The position numbers and the translations under genes were made by a program. This document shows, piece after piece, positions 12,680 to 24,264 of a stretch of DNA of 64,000 nucleotides. This DNA is from Capniomyces stellatus (lineage: Eukaryota > Kickxellomycota > Harpellomycetes > Harpellales > Legeriomycetaceae): positions 194,785-258,784 of the forward strand of contig LUVW01000021.1 of assembly GCA_001661515.1 (NCBI GenBank), written 5' to 3'. How positions within the stretch are numbered: position 1 is the first letter of the stretch; each line of letters begins with the position of its first letter. Under the pieces are notes generated by a model that saw nothing but the letters and a program-made list of their open reading frames with translations, was not told the origin of the DNA and searched no databases.

Positions 12680-15600
12680 TTATATATCACCAAGGTTGAT
12701 TGAGATCGTTTTAGAATTGCTCAAGTTGGAATTGCCATTTCTGTTGTTGCTTTTCTCGCTTTTGCCCACCTTTACAATTTTCTTTAACTTACTCATCAAG
12801 TCCATTTCAGTATTCACAGCCTTATTGGCTTTGTGATTTGTGCTGCCCAGTGCGTTGTTATTTCTATTTCTGCTTCCCCTCACACCGTCTGTATTTTCTT
12901 TTTGAATAGAGCTGTATTCTTTGTTCATAATTTTATTTAATCTATACATTGCCTTTGCAATCAACGACTTAAAGTCTCCAGGTGCCCTTCCACTCGACGT
13001 ACCCATACTTTCTGTTTTTTTACTACTGCGTTCCGACTGCCCGTTCGAGCCATTGGCGCTTTGGCCTGAATATGCGTTTAGAGGCGTTTCATTTGTGGAT
13101 AGTAGGGACAAAAACCCGTCTAAAATGTTAGAGCCATCCTCAGCAACGCTGTCCTCGTTTTTCATTATATAGTCTACAATCACATCCGAAACAATATCTG
13201 CAATATAATGCAAAATCATATTTGTTGTCCTAGATAGGTTATTTCCATTAGGGTTTATAGGTGTTTCTTCTCCATTCAGCGTATATTTTCCTTGATAGTT
13301 ATTTGATCTTGACGATGTTGGGTCATTTCTTGGTAGCTTAAAACCATCAAAAACATTGCGTTTTGAAACTGTGTTGTGTTTTTCTGCCTTTCCATCTTGA
13401 CCAACCGTGTCTTTTATTTTATTTCCTTTCTCGCATCTGTTAGCTCGCTTGTACAGGCTGTTAACTGCTGGCAAAGCGACGCTTCGAGAAACACGATTTT
13501 CAGTTCTAAAAGAGCCATAAATGGGAATAACAATTCGAGTTTCGTCAGTCACAGCGTAGTTCTCTGTCGCCCCGTTTCTTGGTACTTGGTAACTTCTAGA
13601 CTCGTTGAATATTTCCTCCCCTCCAATAGACACTATCACGGTAAGCGTCGCAAAGGGCGTATTTTCGATTTTTTCGCTTTCGCTGAGTACAAGAATTGGC
13701 AGGCTGTATCCATCAATTATCTTTTCTCCCTTAAAGTAGACCTCTTCATTATTTATAACATCATTATTGTGTGCTGCTGGGTTTAAATCTCTGGTATCTT
13801 TCTTTAGGTAAAGTTCGTATTTGAAGCTTGCTGGGACTATATCAAGCATGGTTTCTGGTTTTTCTACTACAATCTCTAAATCTTTGTCATTATTTTCCAG
13901 GCTTTTTTTTACGCTTTCTTGAATACTGTGTATTGTTGTATCCTTGTAAATTATTCTCCCGTTTTGCTGAGAAATCACAGTAATGTTCATTGATCCGCCA
14001 GTTTTATTTAGCTGGATCGACGAGGTGTCTAGATTGCTATTATTTGTGTCAAGCACATCAATATTCATATTCCCGCCTGTTTCTTGTGTGTATATACCCT
14101 CCTGTGATACTGGCACAGCAATGACCTTGCTCTGACCTTTACTTAGCACGAGTTTTGTGTAGTTGTTATCAGAAAAATCGCCATTCAAGTCTGGTTCGCC
14201 TCCAGCCATAGAATCTTGGTCTTGGCTATCGCCTGAATCTAATTCAGAGAGTTCACTTGATGTGTCTGATTTCACCATTTTCCCATAAACAGGCAGCTCA
14301 ACATCTATTTCCGACTCTGTATCCCCACTCGAGCGTGCATTCGCATTGTAGCTGTATACTCTCATCTCTTTAAAAACAGTTTTGCCGTTCTTTTTTATTT
14401 TTACAACTATCTCAAAGTCGCTGCTCTGGTAAGGCGGAATTCCATCAGTGTAATTTCCATTTACCTTGGATGCTAATGTAACAAGCGCAGGAGTTCCAAA
14501 GTCTTGGCTAACATTGGATCCGTTTATTTTGGGATTCTCGCTATTTTCTACTCTATCTACAGCCTCGTTGATGTTCAGGTAGTATTTTGTATTTGACGGC
14601 TTTTCCGAGCTGCTAAATATGTCTTTTGAGAATCTATATAGAATTCTTGGCAAGAAATCTACCTCAACTCCTTCAGAGTCGTAGAGTTTTTTTACCATGA
14701 TTTCTCTTTCAGCGTCAGATACTGTTTTGTTACCCTTGACAACTCTAACTGATAAAGTTAGCATGTTATATGCCGCCTCGTCTTCATTGCTAGCCACATC
14801 CGTGCTTGAGTTTTCAGCGTTTCCACCCACCAGATTTTCGTCTTTTGCTACATTTGTTCCAATGTAATCAACAGGAACTATCGTTGGTATATCATTGGGG
14901 TTGGCGCCTTTCTGGTTACTATTTTCAGAAACGTACTCAACAGATGGTATCGAATCTATAATCTCGGATATATCTATAACTTGGATCTTGTCCTCTTGAT
15001 TCAACCCGTTGAAAGGAACAGATGGGTAGTCTTCACCAACTCTACTTTGAGCCAACTCGTTATTATTGTCAGTATCTTGGTTATTCAAAACTGTTTCGTT
15101 ACTGATCACTTTAATTTTGATTGTTTTGGATGTATCAGTATCACCTGTTGAACTTGGTTCAGAAATTCCAATGCTGCTGTTACTCTCAATCTCTTCAGTA
15201 TCATTATATTCTACCTCCAACTCTTTATTAGAGTCATATTCATCTGCTTTATATGTAGGATTAAGCTTTTCAACTCCATCCACACTGGTAGATGTCCTAT
15301 TTTCTCTATTTGTCTGACCATCCTCGCTGCTTCGTGCCCTGTTTTCAGCCTTGAACAGCTCTTCTATATACTTTTCATTGACTGAAACAGGCTCGTTAGA
15401 GTAATTTATGTCGTTTGAACCACTGGGTATTGTGCTACTATTTTCTGAAATAACCACGCTTTTGTTCTTGTTGATTATAATGGTATAGCGAAAACCGGCG
15501 TTGCTGTTATTTGCTATCCCAGTAATAGTAAATCTAATTACCCCAACCGCGTCACTACTCAAATCACTGCTACCGCTAACTTTGTCTTTGTAAACCTTGA

Positions 15601-16741
15601 TGTATCTGGAATTCGTATAAACCACATTATCCTCCATCATAATAGTGGTATTAAACCTTACATCAAACTCATTGGCGCTTTTCTCAACTTTAAATTCTTC
15701 TCCGTCCTGACTTAAAGCCCCTCTTAAGCTTCCGTAAACCCGACCGTCATGGTATACTCCATTAATAGGCAATGTGAAACTTCTCATTATTGGTCTACCC
15801 GTCGCACTAAACTCAGGGTTCTCTGCTACGTTCACTATTCTAGTTTCGTTAAATACAACTACTCCATTCACATCCCCAATGACGCTAAACACAAGGTTAC
15901 GGACTTCTGGAGTTTTTATAGCTTGGTAGTTGTTGTCATTTTGTGTTGGTATCTCTGTGTATAAGATATTGCTACTGTTTAAATCGGTGCTAATTACTTT
16001 TGGGTTATTGTTCAGCTCCTTATTTATTAATTCTGAAATCGCCTTTTTGGCTTTGCTGCTGTTTAGATCAGGTTTTTCACCAGAGTCTAAAAACTGCTTC
16101 AAATCGTCATTGTCAATTTTAACCGCAACCTTGTTGTTATTTTTCAGCACAACTTCATAACCGGAGAAGTCGGATGTGGTACCGGTATCGGCTTCGATCA
16201 TGTTGATACTATCTACACTGTCTCTACCAGTGTTTTTTCCAGCAACCAGGTTGCTTTGAACACTTTCATAGTTTTCATCATCATTCTCATCCTCATCATC
16301 ATCAAGCATATTTTCGTTGCTCTCGGGATCAAAATCAATCATAAACTCGTCCTCACTCTCCTCAACCATACTCTCCTCAACCATACTCTCCTCGACCATA
16401 CTCTCCTCAGCCATATTCTCAGAAACGTCAGGGTTTACAGTCTTAGAGTTGGGGTTAGTGCCTCTTGCAGGAATTGAAATGGCAACACGGGATTCACCAG
16501 GGCTAGCAACTGCTCCTTGGCTACCAAGCACAGGAAAAGCCACATCCTCGTACCTACTTGCAGGCTTTTTTTCCACTTTTAGCCTGATTCTACAGGACTG
16601 GCCATCCGGAAGACTTCCAAGTGTAAAGTCTTCTGTCTGCCCAACCAAAACTTTAGCGCTTTCTTCTGGAAGCATGATGGATTGTGGAGCTGATAGCACC
16701 ATGTTTGCTATCAATGCGCAACCAAAGAGTTTTTTAAGCAT
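12680..16741 (-). CDS. Very large secreted modular protein, unknown family
   Basis: About 1353 residues in one exon. I start it at the ATG at 16741 because a signal peptide follows directly (MLKKLFGCALIANMVLSAPQ); the open frame extends upstream but without an ATG. A TATA element lies about 100 nt upstream. The body is rich in Asn, Ser, Asp, Glu and Val and contains at least six related segments of about 50 residues: a beta-strand pair, a VFNETRI- or IFNESRSY-like core, and often a closing I-x-(I/L)-P-x-YG. Residues about 110-130 have four SMVEE repeats encoded by a 15-bp tandem repeat (16355-16414). Two dibasic sites near the C-terminal third (YKRANRCEK and SKRNVFDG) could be Kex2 cleavage sites. 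The tail is basic. No known domain is recognised; a cell-surface or matrix protein is a reasonable inference. Confidence 0.75.
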   Translation of the reverse strand: MLKKLFGCALIANMVLSAPQSIMLPEESAKVLVGQTEDFTLGSLPDGQSCRIRLKVEKKPASRYEDVAFPVLGSQGAVASPGESRVAISIPARGTNPNSKTVNPDVSENMAEESMVEESMVEESMVEESEDEFMIDFDPESNENMLDDDEDENDDENYESVQSNLVAGKNTGRDSVDSINMIEADTGTTSDFSGYEVVLKNNNKVAVKIDNDDLKQFLDSGEKPDLNSSKAKKAISELINKELNNNPKVISTDLNSSNILYTEIPTQNDNNYQAIKTPEVRNLVFSVIGDVNGVVVFNETRIVNVAENPEFSATGRPIMRSFTLPINGVYHDGRVYGSLRGALSQDGEEFKVEKSANEFDVRFNTTIMMEDNVVYTNSRYIKVYKDKVSGSSDLSSDAVGVIRFTITGIANNSNAGFRYTIIINKNKSVVISENSSTIPSGSNDINYSNEPVSVNEKYIEELFKAENRARSSEDGQTNRENRTSTSVDGVEKLNPTYKADEYDSNKELEVEYNDTEEIESNSSIGISEPSSTGDTDTSKTIKIKVISNETVLNNQDTDNNNELAQSRVGEDYPSVPFNGLNQEDKIQVIDISEIIDSIPSVEYVSENSNQKGANPNDIPTIVPVDYIGTNVAKDENLVGGNAENSSTDVASNEDEAAYNMLTLSVRVVKGNKTVSDAEREIMVKKLYDSEGVEVDFLPRILYRFSKDIFSSSEKPSNTKYYLNINEAVDRVENSENPKINGSNVSQDFGTPALVTLASKVNGNYTDGIPPYQSSDFEIVVKIKKNGKTVFKEMRVYSYNANARSSGDTESEIDVELPVYGKMVKSDTSSELSELDSGDSQDQDSMAGGEPDLNGDFSDNNYTKLVLSKGQSKVIAVPVSQEGIYTQETGGNMNIDVLDTNNSNLDTSSIQLNKTGGSMNITVISQQNGRIIYKDTTIHSIQESVKKSLENNDKDLEIVVEKPETMLDIVPASFKYELYLKKDTRDLNPAAHNNDVINNEEVYFKGEKIIDGYSLPILVLSESEKIENTPFATLTVIVSIGGEEIFNESRSYQVPRNGATENYAVTDETRIVIPIYGSFRTENRVSRSVALPAVNSLYKRANRCEKGNKIKDTVGQDGKAEKHNTVSKRNVFDGFKLPRNDPTSSRSNNYQGKYTLNGEETPINPNGNNLSRTTNMILHYIADIVSDVIVDYIMKNEDSVAEDGSNILDGFLSLLSTNETPLNAYSGQSANGSNGQSERSSKKTESMGTSSGRAPGDFKSLIAKAMYRLNKIMNKEYSSIQKENTDGVRGSRNRNNNALGSTNHKANKAVNTEMDLMSKLKKIVKVGKSEKSNNRNGNSNLSNSKTISINLGDI

Positions 16742-16842
16742 ATTTACAAATTTACAAGATTTTATTTTTATTATTATTGTCAGACTAAGTAAACATAAAC
16801 TAAAACGATAATAACCTACAACTTTGATTGCCAAAGCTCAAG

Positions 16843-16850
16843 TATTTATA
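16843..16850 (-). promoter_or_regulatory. TATA box for the large secreted gene
   Basis: TATAAATA on the minus strand, about 100 nt upstream of the chosen ATG at 16741. The spacing supports that start over the upstream non-ATG extension. Confidence 0.5.
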
Positions 16851-17051
16851 CAGATTTTTTTTCTAGAAAAAAAAAGTTTGGATCTATCCCCACTGCCGTT
16901 ACTGCAAATAAAAAAGCACTTCCAGAAAGCCAACATGTACTTTGCTGGCCAAGCTTCTAATGCGAATGTCTTTGAAATAGATGCGAATTTGTGCTGTAAA
17001 TACAGCAAGTAGCAATATTATCCATATGACAATATTGGCTTGGTGTTGGAA

Positions 17052-17270
17052 ATGCAGTGGCATTTTGGCAGCATGTCCATGTTGAATATACTAATTAATT
17101 TACACACGACTATCGTACTCAACAATCTCGCACGCACAAATATCACACTCACAAATATCACACTCACGACTATCACACTCGCAACTATTGCGCGCACAAT
17201 TATTACACGCCCACACAACTACCACAGTCACAATTATTGCAAATATACACTAATTCCAGCAATCTGGTAA
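17052..17270 (+). CDS. Possible ORF with pentapeptide-like repeats
   Basis: An ATG-started 72-codon frame. Codons 19-53 are seven consecutive 15-nt units (17106-17210), giving TTIVL, NNLAR, TNITL, TNITL, TTITL, ATIAR and TIITR. The Leu/Ile spacing resembles the five-residue periodicity of pentapeptide-repeat proteins. Because the unit length is a multiple of three, repeat expansion would keep the frame open, so the ORF may be no more than a minisatellite by-product. There is no signal peptide and no family match. Confidence 0.25.
   Translation: MQWHFGSMSMLNILINLHTTIVLNNLARTNITLTNITLTTITLATIARTIITRPHNYHSHNYCKYTLIPAIW
17106..17210 (+). repeat. 15-bp minisatellite, seven imperfect copies
   Basis: Unit ACAAATATCACACTC with substitutions in the outer copies. 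The two central copies are identical. Confidence 0.85.
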
Positions 17271-18555
17271 TAAAAGCTATTCGATTTCACTATGTGGTCT
17301 TGCTACTTCCACGCAACAGCAATATACAAAGCAATAAAACAAAAAATATATATACATGTTATACAAAACAGCACCACAGGCCTTAGAAATAGGCTGTGTT
17401 GCACATCGCGGTTACGCCAGTGCTGGTCGAATTTATAAGCATATGTTAGCAACTGTCATTTCCTCGGTAAGGTAGACCTGTACCATTGTCAGCCACTTTG
17501 AGCAAGCGTTGGCTATGTTAAAAAGAGACAGAGACAGAAATAAACCAAGGCAAACAAAAAAAAAATCAAATAGAAAAGAAAGATAATATACGCGATAAAT
17601 GTTCAGCAATTGTTGGCTGAAACACAAGCGAATGCGCGAATGGATGAGTAATTAGGCTTGATCGAGTTTTACCTCGTTTTTTCTTTTAATTTTATTCACT
17701 TTATATTGAAAGTATGTAAAAGCCAGATACAAGATGTATAGTAAAACATACCGGGTGAACCTAATCCAGGTGTTTGTCTTCACATCCAATATTGGCAACA
17801 TCTAAAACATTATTACTGATATTATCAGTGCATTATGTCGCTTACCTTCCCCGCTATGTATCCATTCTTGACCAAAGCTTCATTTATTCGTAGACAAATC
17901 CCAACTTTAGATTTGAACAATGAACAAAGTATACTTTAGGCCCTGTTTTATTGGGTATTTGCAAAGTAGACCAATAATCACACATTAATCTGATTCTAAT
18001 TGTTTTCTGAAAAAAAGTTGTAAAAATAAAACTCATTTTTAATAATTATCGCATTTTTTTTTTATTTTTTTGGTATTCGTTTAGTTGAGTGCAAGAAATG
18101 AATAAAAAGTGGGAATTGAAAACAATATTATTAAATAGAAACCATGCAAAAAAAAAAACGATTCCATTTATATTTCGTATTTTTATAAATCAGAAACAAC
18201 GACAACAGCAACCAAATCATAACAAAATAGTTATTAATTTATACCGAGACAAGGAATAGTGTAGGTCAAAATAGCCATATTTCAGAACGGCAAATCGCAG
18301 GAATAGGAAAAGCACGCTTGGATTCTAGTAGTTACAGGTAATATTTGGCCGTTATCTAGAAAAGAAGAAGAAAGCTTACAGAACCGAAATAAAATCAAAG
18401 CAGGGCGGAGAAGAGAATAAAAGCAAAACAGAGTTGGTATAAAACAAAACAAACAAAAACAAAACCCCAGCATCCTACCTGCAGTAATAAAAAACAAGGT
18501 ATATAACGCGTCAACCCTCCCAACACTGTTCAACCAATTGAACGCGAAAATAAAA

Positions 18556-20331
18556 ATGGCGCTGTCAACATTTGATGCTTTTAAAGATGAAGCAGTAGTA
18601 TTTACACCAGAAAACATCGATGTAGAGCTAAAGTTAAAAGAAGAAAGTGACAAGCAACAAATATCAGAGATGAAAGGGGATTTATATGGAAGTAATAAAG
18701 ATGGCATAGCTTTAGATGGTAGTATAGCTAGCGGAGACTTTTCCTATAGCGTTGAACAGACGGATGCCGCAACCAGTGTTGAAAACGTAGTGGAGGATAA
18801 TGGGATGCAGGAATCAGGAGCACAGGAGCTTTATGGGCTTAGTGATTTAGAGGAAGAGGAGCGCGGGTTTACAGAGGGGCTTAAAGAGCTTTTAGGAAAG
18901 AAACAGGTGGGTGGTTCAAATGGTGAACAGTCAGGGCTAGTGCAGGAAACACTAGTTACAATACCAGAGGATAAAGGTAACGATTTAAACGATGAATACG
19001 ATATAAAGAGTAATATAATGAACGAAACAACTGAATTGATGAATGTAAAAGAAAGTTTTGAAAAAGAGTATGAAGAGTTCAATGAAAAAGAGTATGGAGA
19101 GTTTAATGAAAAGGAGAGTGAAAAAGAAAGAGATGAGGGGATTGATGGCAATGGAGGCAAAGGGGTACAAGATAGAGATAGATTTACGCTTTTTGAGTCG
19201 AATAGCCATGGAGATCTATATGACTTTGACGACAACAGTTTAAGCTACCCTGAAAAGAGAGTGAGCGCGATGGGGGATGGGGATAGCTTTGACTTTTTAG
19301 AGGGGTATGACTTTGCCAACCCAGCGGAAGATGGGAACGAAAAGGGCGAATTAGCGGCAAGTGGTAACTACTCGGATGGGTCATCAGACGATTTGCAGGA
19401 GGAGCTAGAATCAGATGAGCGAAGAGCAAATGTAGGATCAAAGACGATATCGTCGATTTTGGCAGGGAGTTCAGAAGGGACGGGAAGCAGGCTGAAAAGG
19501 GTTCCTAAGACGTGGATGAAGCACCAAGACACGTGGATGCGGTTTCTGGGAGAGCACTCGGAAAGCAAAGAACTGGACTCATCGGCACAAAAGGCGCTTT
19601 TTGGGGCAACGATTGAGCAACTGATGGTGTTTTTGCGGTCTGAACTGAAGGTGGCAGAAAATGAGCGAATGTTGCTTGAGTTTCCAAGCCTTGAGCTTGT
19701 GCTTAACCAAACCGATTCTGAGTGCAAACTGGTCAGCCTCAAAAAGCTGTTCAACTACCACAAAACAATTGTCTCGTTGCGCGACTCACCAGAAAGACCT
19801 TTAAGCAGCGAGCAGGATGGCAATGAGCCTGGGAGCAACGAGTTCAGCTTTGTTGTCCGTATTGAGATGTTTGCCCACCACACGTTGTCCCTTCTCGACG
19901 AGCTGCTGGAGGACGGTAACTCTACCTCTGACTTGGACCTGGACCTGGACCTGGTTATGGATGGGTTTGAGTCTGAGGAGGAAGAGGATATGACTGCCAA
20001 AGACGCGTTAAATCACGCTGCCCACACTAACAACGACCTGTTTATTAACAACTCTGATATCATGAAAACTTCCCTTGGCCAACCAAACTCCGTCTCCTAC
20101 AATACTGAAAGCCCAAGCCTGAAACGTAAACTGTCTGACACTGACATTTCCGATCAACAGCTGCTCTTGGCTCTTGATGATAATGACTTGGTAACTTTTG
20201 ATGACGATATTAACATCGATGATGTCATTAGAGATCTGGATAACTCTCCAACCACCACACCTTACCAAGTTGACGAACCTCCAATCAACAATTCTGACTC
20301 CAACTCCCCAAACAAAAGGCTTAAACAGTAA
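18556..20331 (+). CDS. Acidic, probably nuclear protein of unknown function
   Basis: 591 residues from the ATG at 18556 (context AAAAATGGCG); the frame extends slightly upstream only through a TTG. The first 300 residues are strongly acidic and low-complexity, including an EKEYGEFNEKE-type repeat near residues 170-190. A conserved-looking helical segment (about 310-430) begins KRVPKTWMKHQDTWMRFLGE and continues through a Leu-rich stretch. The C-terminus has further acidic runs, a SLKRKLSD patch and the ending NKRLKQ, both plausible nuclear localisation signals. I do not recognise a family; a transcriptional or chromatin role is only inferred from composition. It is a single exon. Confidence 0.7.
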   Translation: MALSTFDAFKDEAVVFTPENIDVELKLKEESDKQQISEMKGDLYGSNKDGIALDGSIASGDFSYSVEQTDAATSVENVVEDNGMQESGAQELYGLSDLEEEERGFTEGLKELLGKKQVGGSNGEQSGLVQETLVTIPEDKGNDLNDEYDIKSNIMNETTELMNVKESFEKEYEEFNEKEYGEFNEKESEKERDEGIDGNGGKGVQDRDRFTLFESNSHGDLYDFDDNSLSYPEKRVSAMGDGDSFDFLEGYDFANPAEDGNEKGELAASGNYSDGSSDDLQEELESDERRANVGSKTISSILAGSSEGTGSRLKRVPKTWMKHQDTWMRFLGEHSESKELDSSAQKALFGATIEQLMVFLRSELKVAENERMLLEFPSLELVLNQTDSECKLVSLKKLFNYHKTIVSLRDSPERPLSSEQDGNEPGSNEFSFVVRIEMFAHHTLSLLDELLEDGNSTSDLDLDLDLVMDGFESEEEEDMTAKDALNHAAHTNNDLFINNSDIMKTSLGQPNSVSYNTESPSLKRKLSDTDISDQQLLLALDDNDLVTFDDDINIDDVIRDLDNSPTTTPYQVDEPPINNSDSNSPNKRLKQ

Positions 20332-20513
20332 CCAACTCGTTCTGGTACTTTTTTTTTTCTCCATATCTTTTATTTAAACAAAACTCCAACTCAATCCCTC
20401 TATAATCCCTCCACAGATCCTTATTATTGGCTTTAGAACATCTATCTCTTGGTTTTGGTTTTGGTTTTGGTTTTGGTTTTGGTTTACCTTTCTTTTATTC
20501 TATCATCAACCTC

Positions 20514-20545
<32 letters not shown>

Positions 20546-21255
20546 NNNCCCCCCCCCCCCTCCCACCTCACAGTCTTCATTTTATTCTTCAAACATCACT
20601 GCCATTTCATTTTTCCTTGTTGAATTTATCTACCAAAGTTCCCGATTAGTATGGATACCATTCGCTAGCATTGCCAAGTATTCACCTTTTTTCATTTTCA
20701 TTTTCACTTTCACTTTCACTTTCACTTTCATTTTATTTTTATCTAATCCCCTGTCCTTTTTCCTCTAAACTATTCTTTTTAATGCTTGACCACTCTCACT
20801 TTTTTTTACATTTTATATTTATCACTTTCCATTCTCTTTGTTTTCCCCATTCTTTTCTTTATTTACTTGTCCTATATTTTTTTTTTACACTACTAATCTC
20901 ATTAAAAATTTGGCTACATTATTTTCACGCGGGTGGGATTATGAACAAAGTATTTTATTCTCTCTGATTAAAACTCTAGGTAACTTTTGATAGTTACAGC
21001 AAAATCAACAAAAGCAACAAAAGCAACAAAAGCAACAAAAATAAATAAATGGTTACCAATTACATATATAAATCTGACCATATCTACAACAAAGCTAGTT
21101 CTAAATCGAAATTAAACAAGTAAAAACTAGCTTTTTTTAATTAAAATTTCCTTTTGCGTCTCGATACTCAGTCCGACCAAACTCCCTTTCCATCCTTTGC
21201 ATTACGGTACTTGTCAATTAATTGGCTCAACCCCACTATTGCTGGCTCAACCCCA
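20332..21255. other. Spacer with poly-C gap and simple repeats
   Basis: Contains GGTTTT repeats (20450-20485), a poly-C tract with a three-base gap, CACTTT-type repeats (20690-20730) and AGCAACAAA repeats (21000-21040). No coding sequence is supported, except that a last short exon of the minus-strand gene ending near 21256 could lie at 21120-21215. Confidence 0.5.
20514..20560. repeat. Poly-C tract with assembly gap
   Basis: Two long C runs flanking NNN at 20546-20548. The real tract length is unknown. Confidence 0.9.
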
Positions 21256-22222
21256 CTATGATGTACTAACCAGTCTATCAGACTCCTCAATGGAACTTTT
21301 TAGGAACGAAAGCCTTGCTTTAAGTGCTATTGGGTCAACAGCGCCTACCGATTGGTCATGCCGGGACTCTGTTTGGTTATCTTGACGATGAGACACGTCT
21401 CTACGTTTATAAGGACTATAAAGACTACAAAAGTTTAGTTCAAGTGTTAATATCAAGAAATGAAATCCAAAAGAACAAATTCGAGTAAACGAGTAGCTAT
21501 GACTCAAACACAACATTTTTTACACATTTGCTTGCTATACCAACTCGACTGACTTGCTAGTAGCAAGAGAACAAGCTCTTGACTTATCAAGCTAGATGCA
21601 AACAAACAAATAGATACATCAATGCGTAGTGTTCTTACCTTGACGGTCGGCTATCGTGATCAGATAAAACTGAGGTCTTTGAAGCTGATCTGTTTATGTT
21701 CGAGACATTTGATTGCAGTTTGTTTATCGAGCTTATAAACTCGTTTCCGTTAGTCATATAACGCAGGCTCTGTGTTGGTGTAGGCAACCCTGAATTGTCG
21801 TTTATGCTTAGAAACGATATCTTTACATCACTAAACGAAGAGTTTGACTTTATCCCATCGTGGTTATCTACAAGCCTATTGCTACTCCTGCTTGTTGCCA
21901 CCAAAACGCTTAGCGGTTCCAGCTCTTGAATCTCGGTAGCTGTGTTGCCCTTTTGCAATTCCAAACCAACATCTCTTCTACTCTCGTAAATGCACAATGG
22001 CGGTCTAACTGCGCTGTCCAAATAGCCTGTTTCGGCACGAACACCTGCGAGGTTTTCTTGGGGCTCAGCGCCACTTATCAGACCCTTTTTTCTATACCCA
22101 CTTTCAAAGTTCGAGCTATAGCTACTCACACTTATTTCTGTTGGCGAAAACGACAAGTATCTATCTACGTTTGTACAATCGTCTTGGTACATATCCCAAT
22201 AACTAGTTTCACTATCGTCCAT
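21256..22222 (-). CDS. Spliced gene, unknown protein
   Basis: Exon 1 is 22222-21639 and ends at a strong donor (GTAAGA). Exon 2 starts at 21415 after TTTATAG, and the phases match (two bases carried over, giving Ser). The joined 247-residue product has a disordered Ser/Asn-rich N-terminal part with an SLRYMTNGNEFISSINKLQ helix. Exon 2 contributes a basic stretch (YKRRDVSHRQ) and an amphipathic helix, ALKARLSFLKSSIEESDRL, the most conserved-looking piece. Exon 2 may end at the stop at 21256 or splice again at a GTTAGT after codon Leu into a short exon near 21210. No known family is recognised. Confidence 0.6.
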
Positions 22223-24264
22223 GCTGATTGCTAATGAGTATATATATATATATATCCGTCTATGTTTGTGTTTGTGTTTGTGCTATATTTATAAGTGCTT
22301 TGTTCCGCTTTTCCCTTTCTTCCGCTCTTGTTTATTCTCTTTTGTGGTAAACACGTGTGCTTCAATCGGCTCTAACAAACGGCTCGAGTTACCTTGTCTT
22401 TTTGCCTTTTTGTCTTTTTGTTTCTTTTTTTGGAATTGGTTTTATGGTGCAGTCGCTCTTATCGATTTTCTTCGTAATTAACTAGTTTCTTGGCCAGACC
22501 CGAAAACACAAATATACATTACACGTTTACCAAGAAATGTGTTTTGCTTTGGCTTGTATTACACCGTACTACAATATAACCCGCTGATATATTCCTTGAT
22601 ATATGTTGTGGTTGTGGTTGTGCTGACTGCTGTTGCTATTTGTTCTATCTGTACACTTTAATTTATGCTTTGGAAAGAAGAAATTTTATTATAATTTGAC
22701 CCTATTGGGAATACACTGTATTAATAAATAGATTGGTTTTGGCTGAACCCAGTTGGGTTGTTCTGCTGTATTTAAATATAAGTGTAGTAGCTGTTCTGAA
22801 AATAGGTTTGGATATATTTGCTAGCTGTGGAATTAAAGAGCCCCAGTACTGCAACATTGCTTGGTGAAGTCTGATTATTAATGGAAATCTGCTGAGTATA
22901 AACATTGTTCATCTTAATTATCATGCTGGTATAATTCAGGCGATTATTCGACCAACACTCCAGTGTTGTTATTTAGTTACTAGTTTTTTTGACTCTAATT
23001 TTTTTATTTTTTTTATTTTTTTTATTTTTTTTATTTTTTTTATTTTTTCCTCTACTTTTTTTCTTGATTGACAATTCGCAAATTAATTAAACTTTTTTTT
23101 TCCTATTACTTATTTCGAATAAAATCAATCAATTAAAATCATGTCTTTAAAAAAAAAAAATCAGTTACTAAAAAGAATTGTCCAATAGACTTTAGGTTTA
23201 CAGTTTCAAAATGTAATTTGCTTGCGGTTTTTATCGGAGCGGTTGTGTTTGTAAACCTGTGACAACAAAAAAAAAAGCCATGGGACTTTTGCTACAAAAG
23301 GTACCCCCATATACTTTAACCATTACAAATCACACTGGGCCTTAAACAACATCTTCATATCAACATCTTTTCCCATACTATCCGCACTCATTTCAATCTA
23401 ACATCATCTAACTTTACTCTTTTTGTTTCTTTCCTTTTTCTTTTCCTACTAGTTCCTTCATGTTATTACCGCTTTTGATTAAATTGGTTAGAATATAAAA
23501 TGACAGAAAGAAAAACGCATATATAAACAAAAAAAAGCCGTGTACCATTCAACACCGGTAACAACAGCCAGACTGTGGTACTCTTTACTTGTCAAACTTT
23601 CTGCTAAAACTGGCAAAGGCTTGTTTGGCAGTTAGGACGAACGACTTGTTAAGTTTTGTTTTTTTATAACTCTTTAGCACTGGTTGGTTATGTAGGTTTA
23701 CATAAGATTGAAATTATCGACCAACCTATAAACAGTTGTGACTTTATTTTTGCAGGTTTAATTTAAAGTTTTATATTAATATCCAAGATTAGCAACACTT
23801 GACAAGAATGGAGAAAAAGGAATAAAAGGCAAAAGAATCCTACTGGGTGTAATGGTTGTGTAAAACATGAAACTGGGGGGTAAAACTCGACTAGAAATCA
23901 AATGCCAAATATCAAACAAACATTACTATCTTTTCACTACCCTCCATGCATTTTGCGTGGCAACAATGATTCATATCGCTAGAAAAATATGGAAAAGAGT
24001 TATTTTTATCACGCTCAGCTTTCATCAAATTGCAATTAGGCTAGTTTTTTTTTGAGATTTCGATTAAATAAACGCAAAGATTTAAAAGGGAATTTAACCC
24101 AAACCAAACAATCGCTGAACAACGAATAGTGCACATTATAAACCACCGCCTTTTATGTAACCAAAGGGTTGGTTAGAAAGTTCTTATTTTTTTTATACTG
24201 CTTTAGGCACAGCCCTAACCCTAAACAAAAATGTGTGGCACTGAACATAAAACCCAAACTCAGC

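Larger units (their letters stand above)
16742..18555. other. Divergent promoter spacer
   Basis: Separates the large secreted gene (minus) from the acidic protein gene (plus). Apart from the TATA element near 16845 and the 15-bp repeat ORF at 17052-17270, it contains only AT-rich sequence. I found no convincing splice-joined exons. Confidence 0.5.

Noticed and set aside
16742..16834. 31-residue N-terminal extension of the large secreted protein
   Set aside because: Begins with TTG and would bury the signal peptide; the ATG at 16741 fits the TATA spacing better.
22702..22905. 67-codon minus-strand ORF
   Set aside because: Has an ATG but no splice signals, promoter or family motif; expected by chance in 4 kb of spacer.
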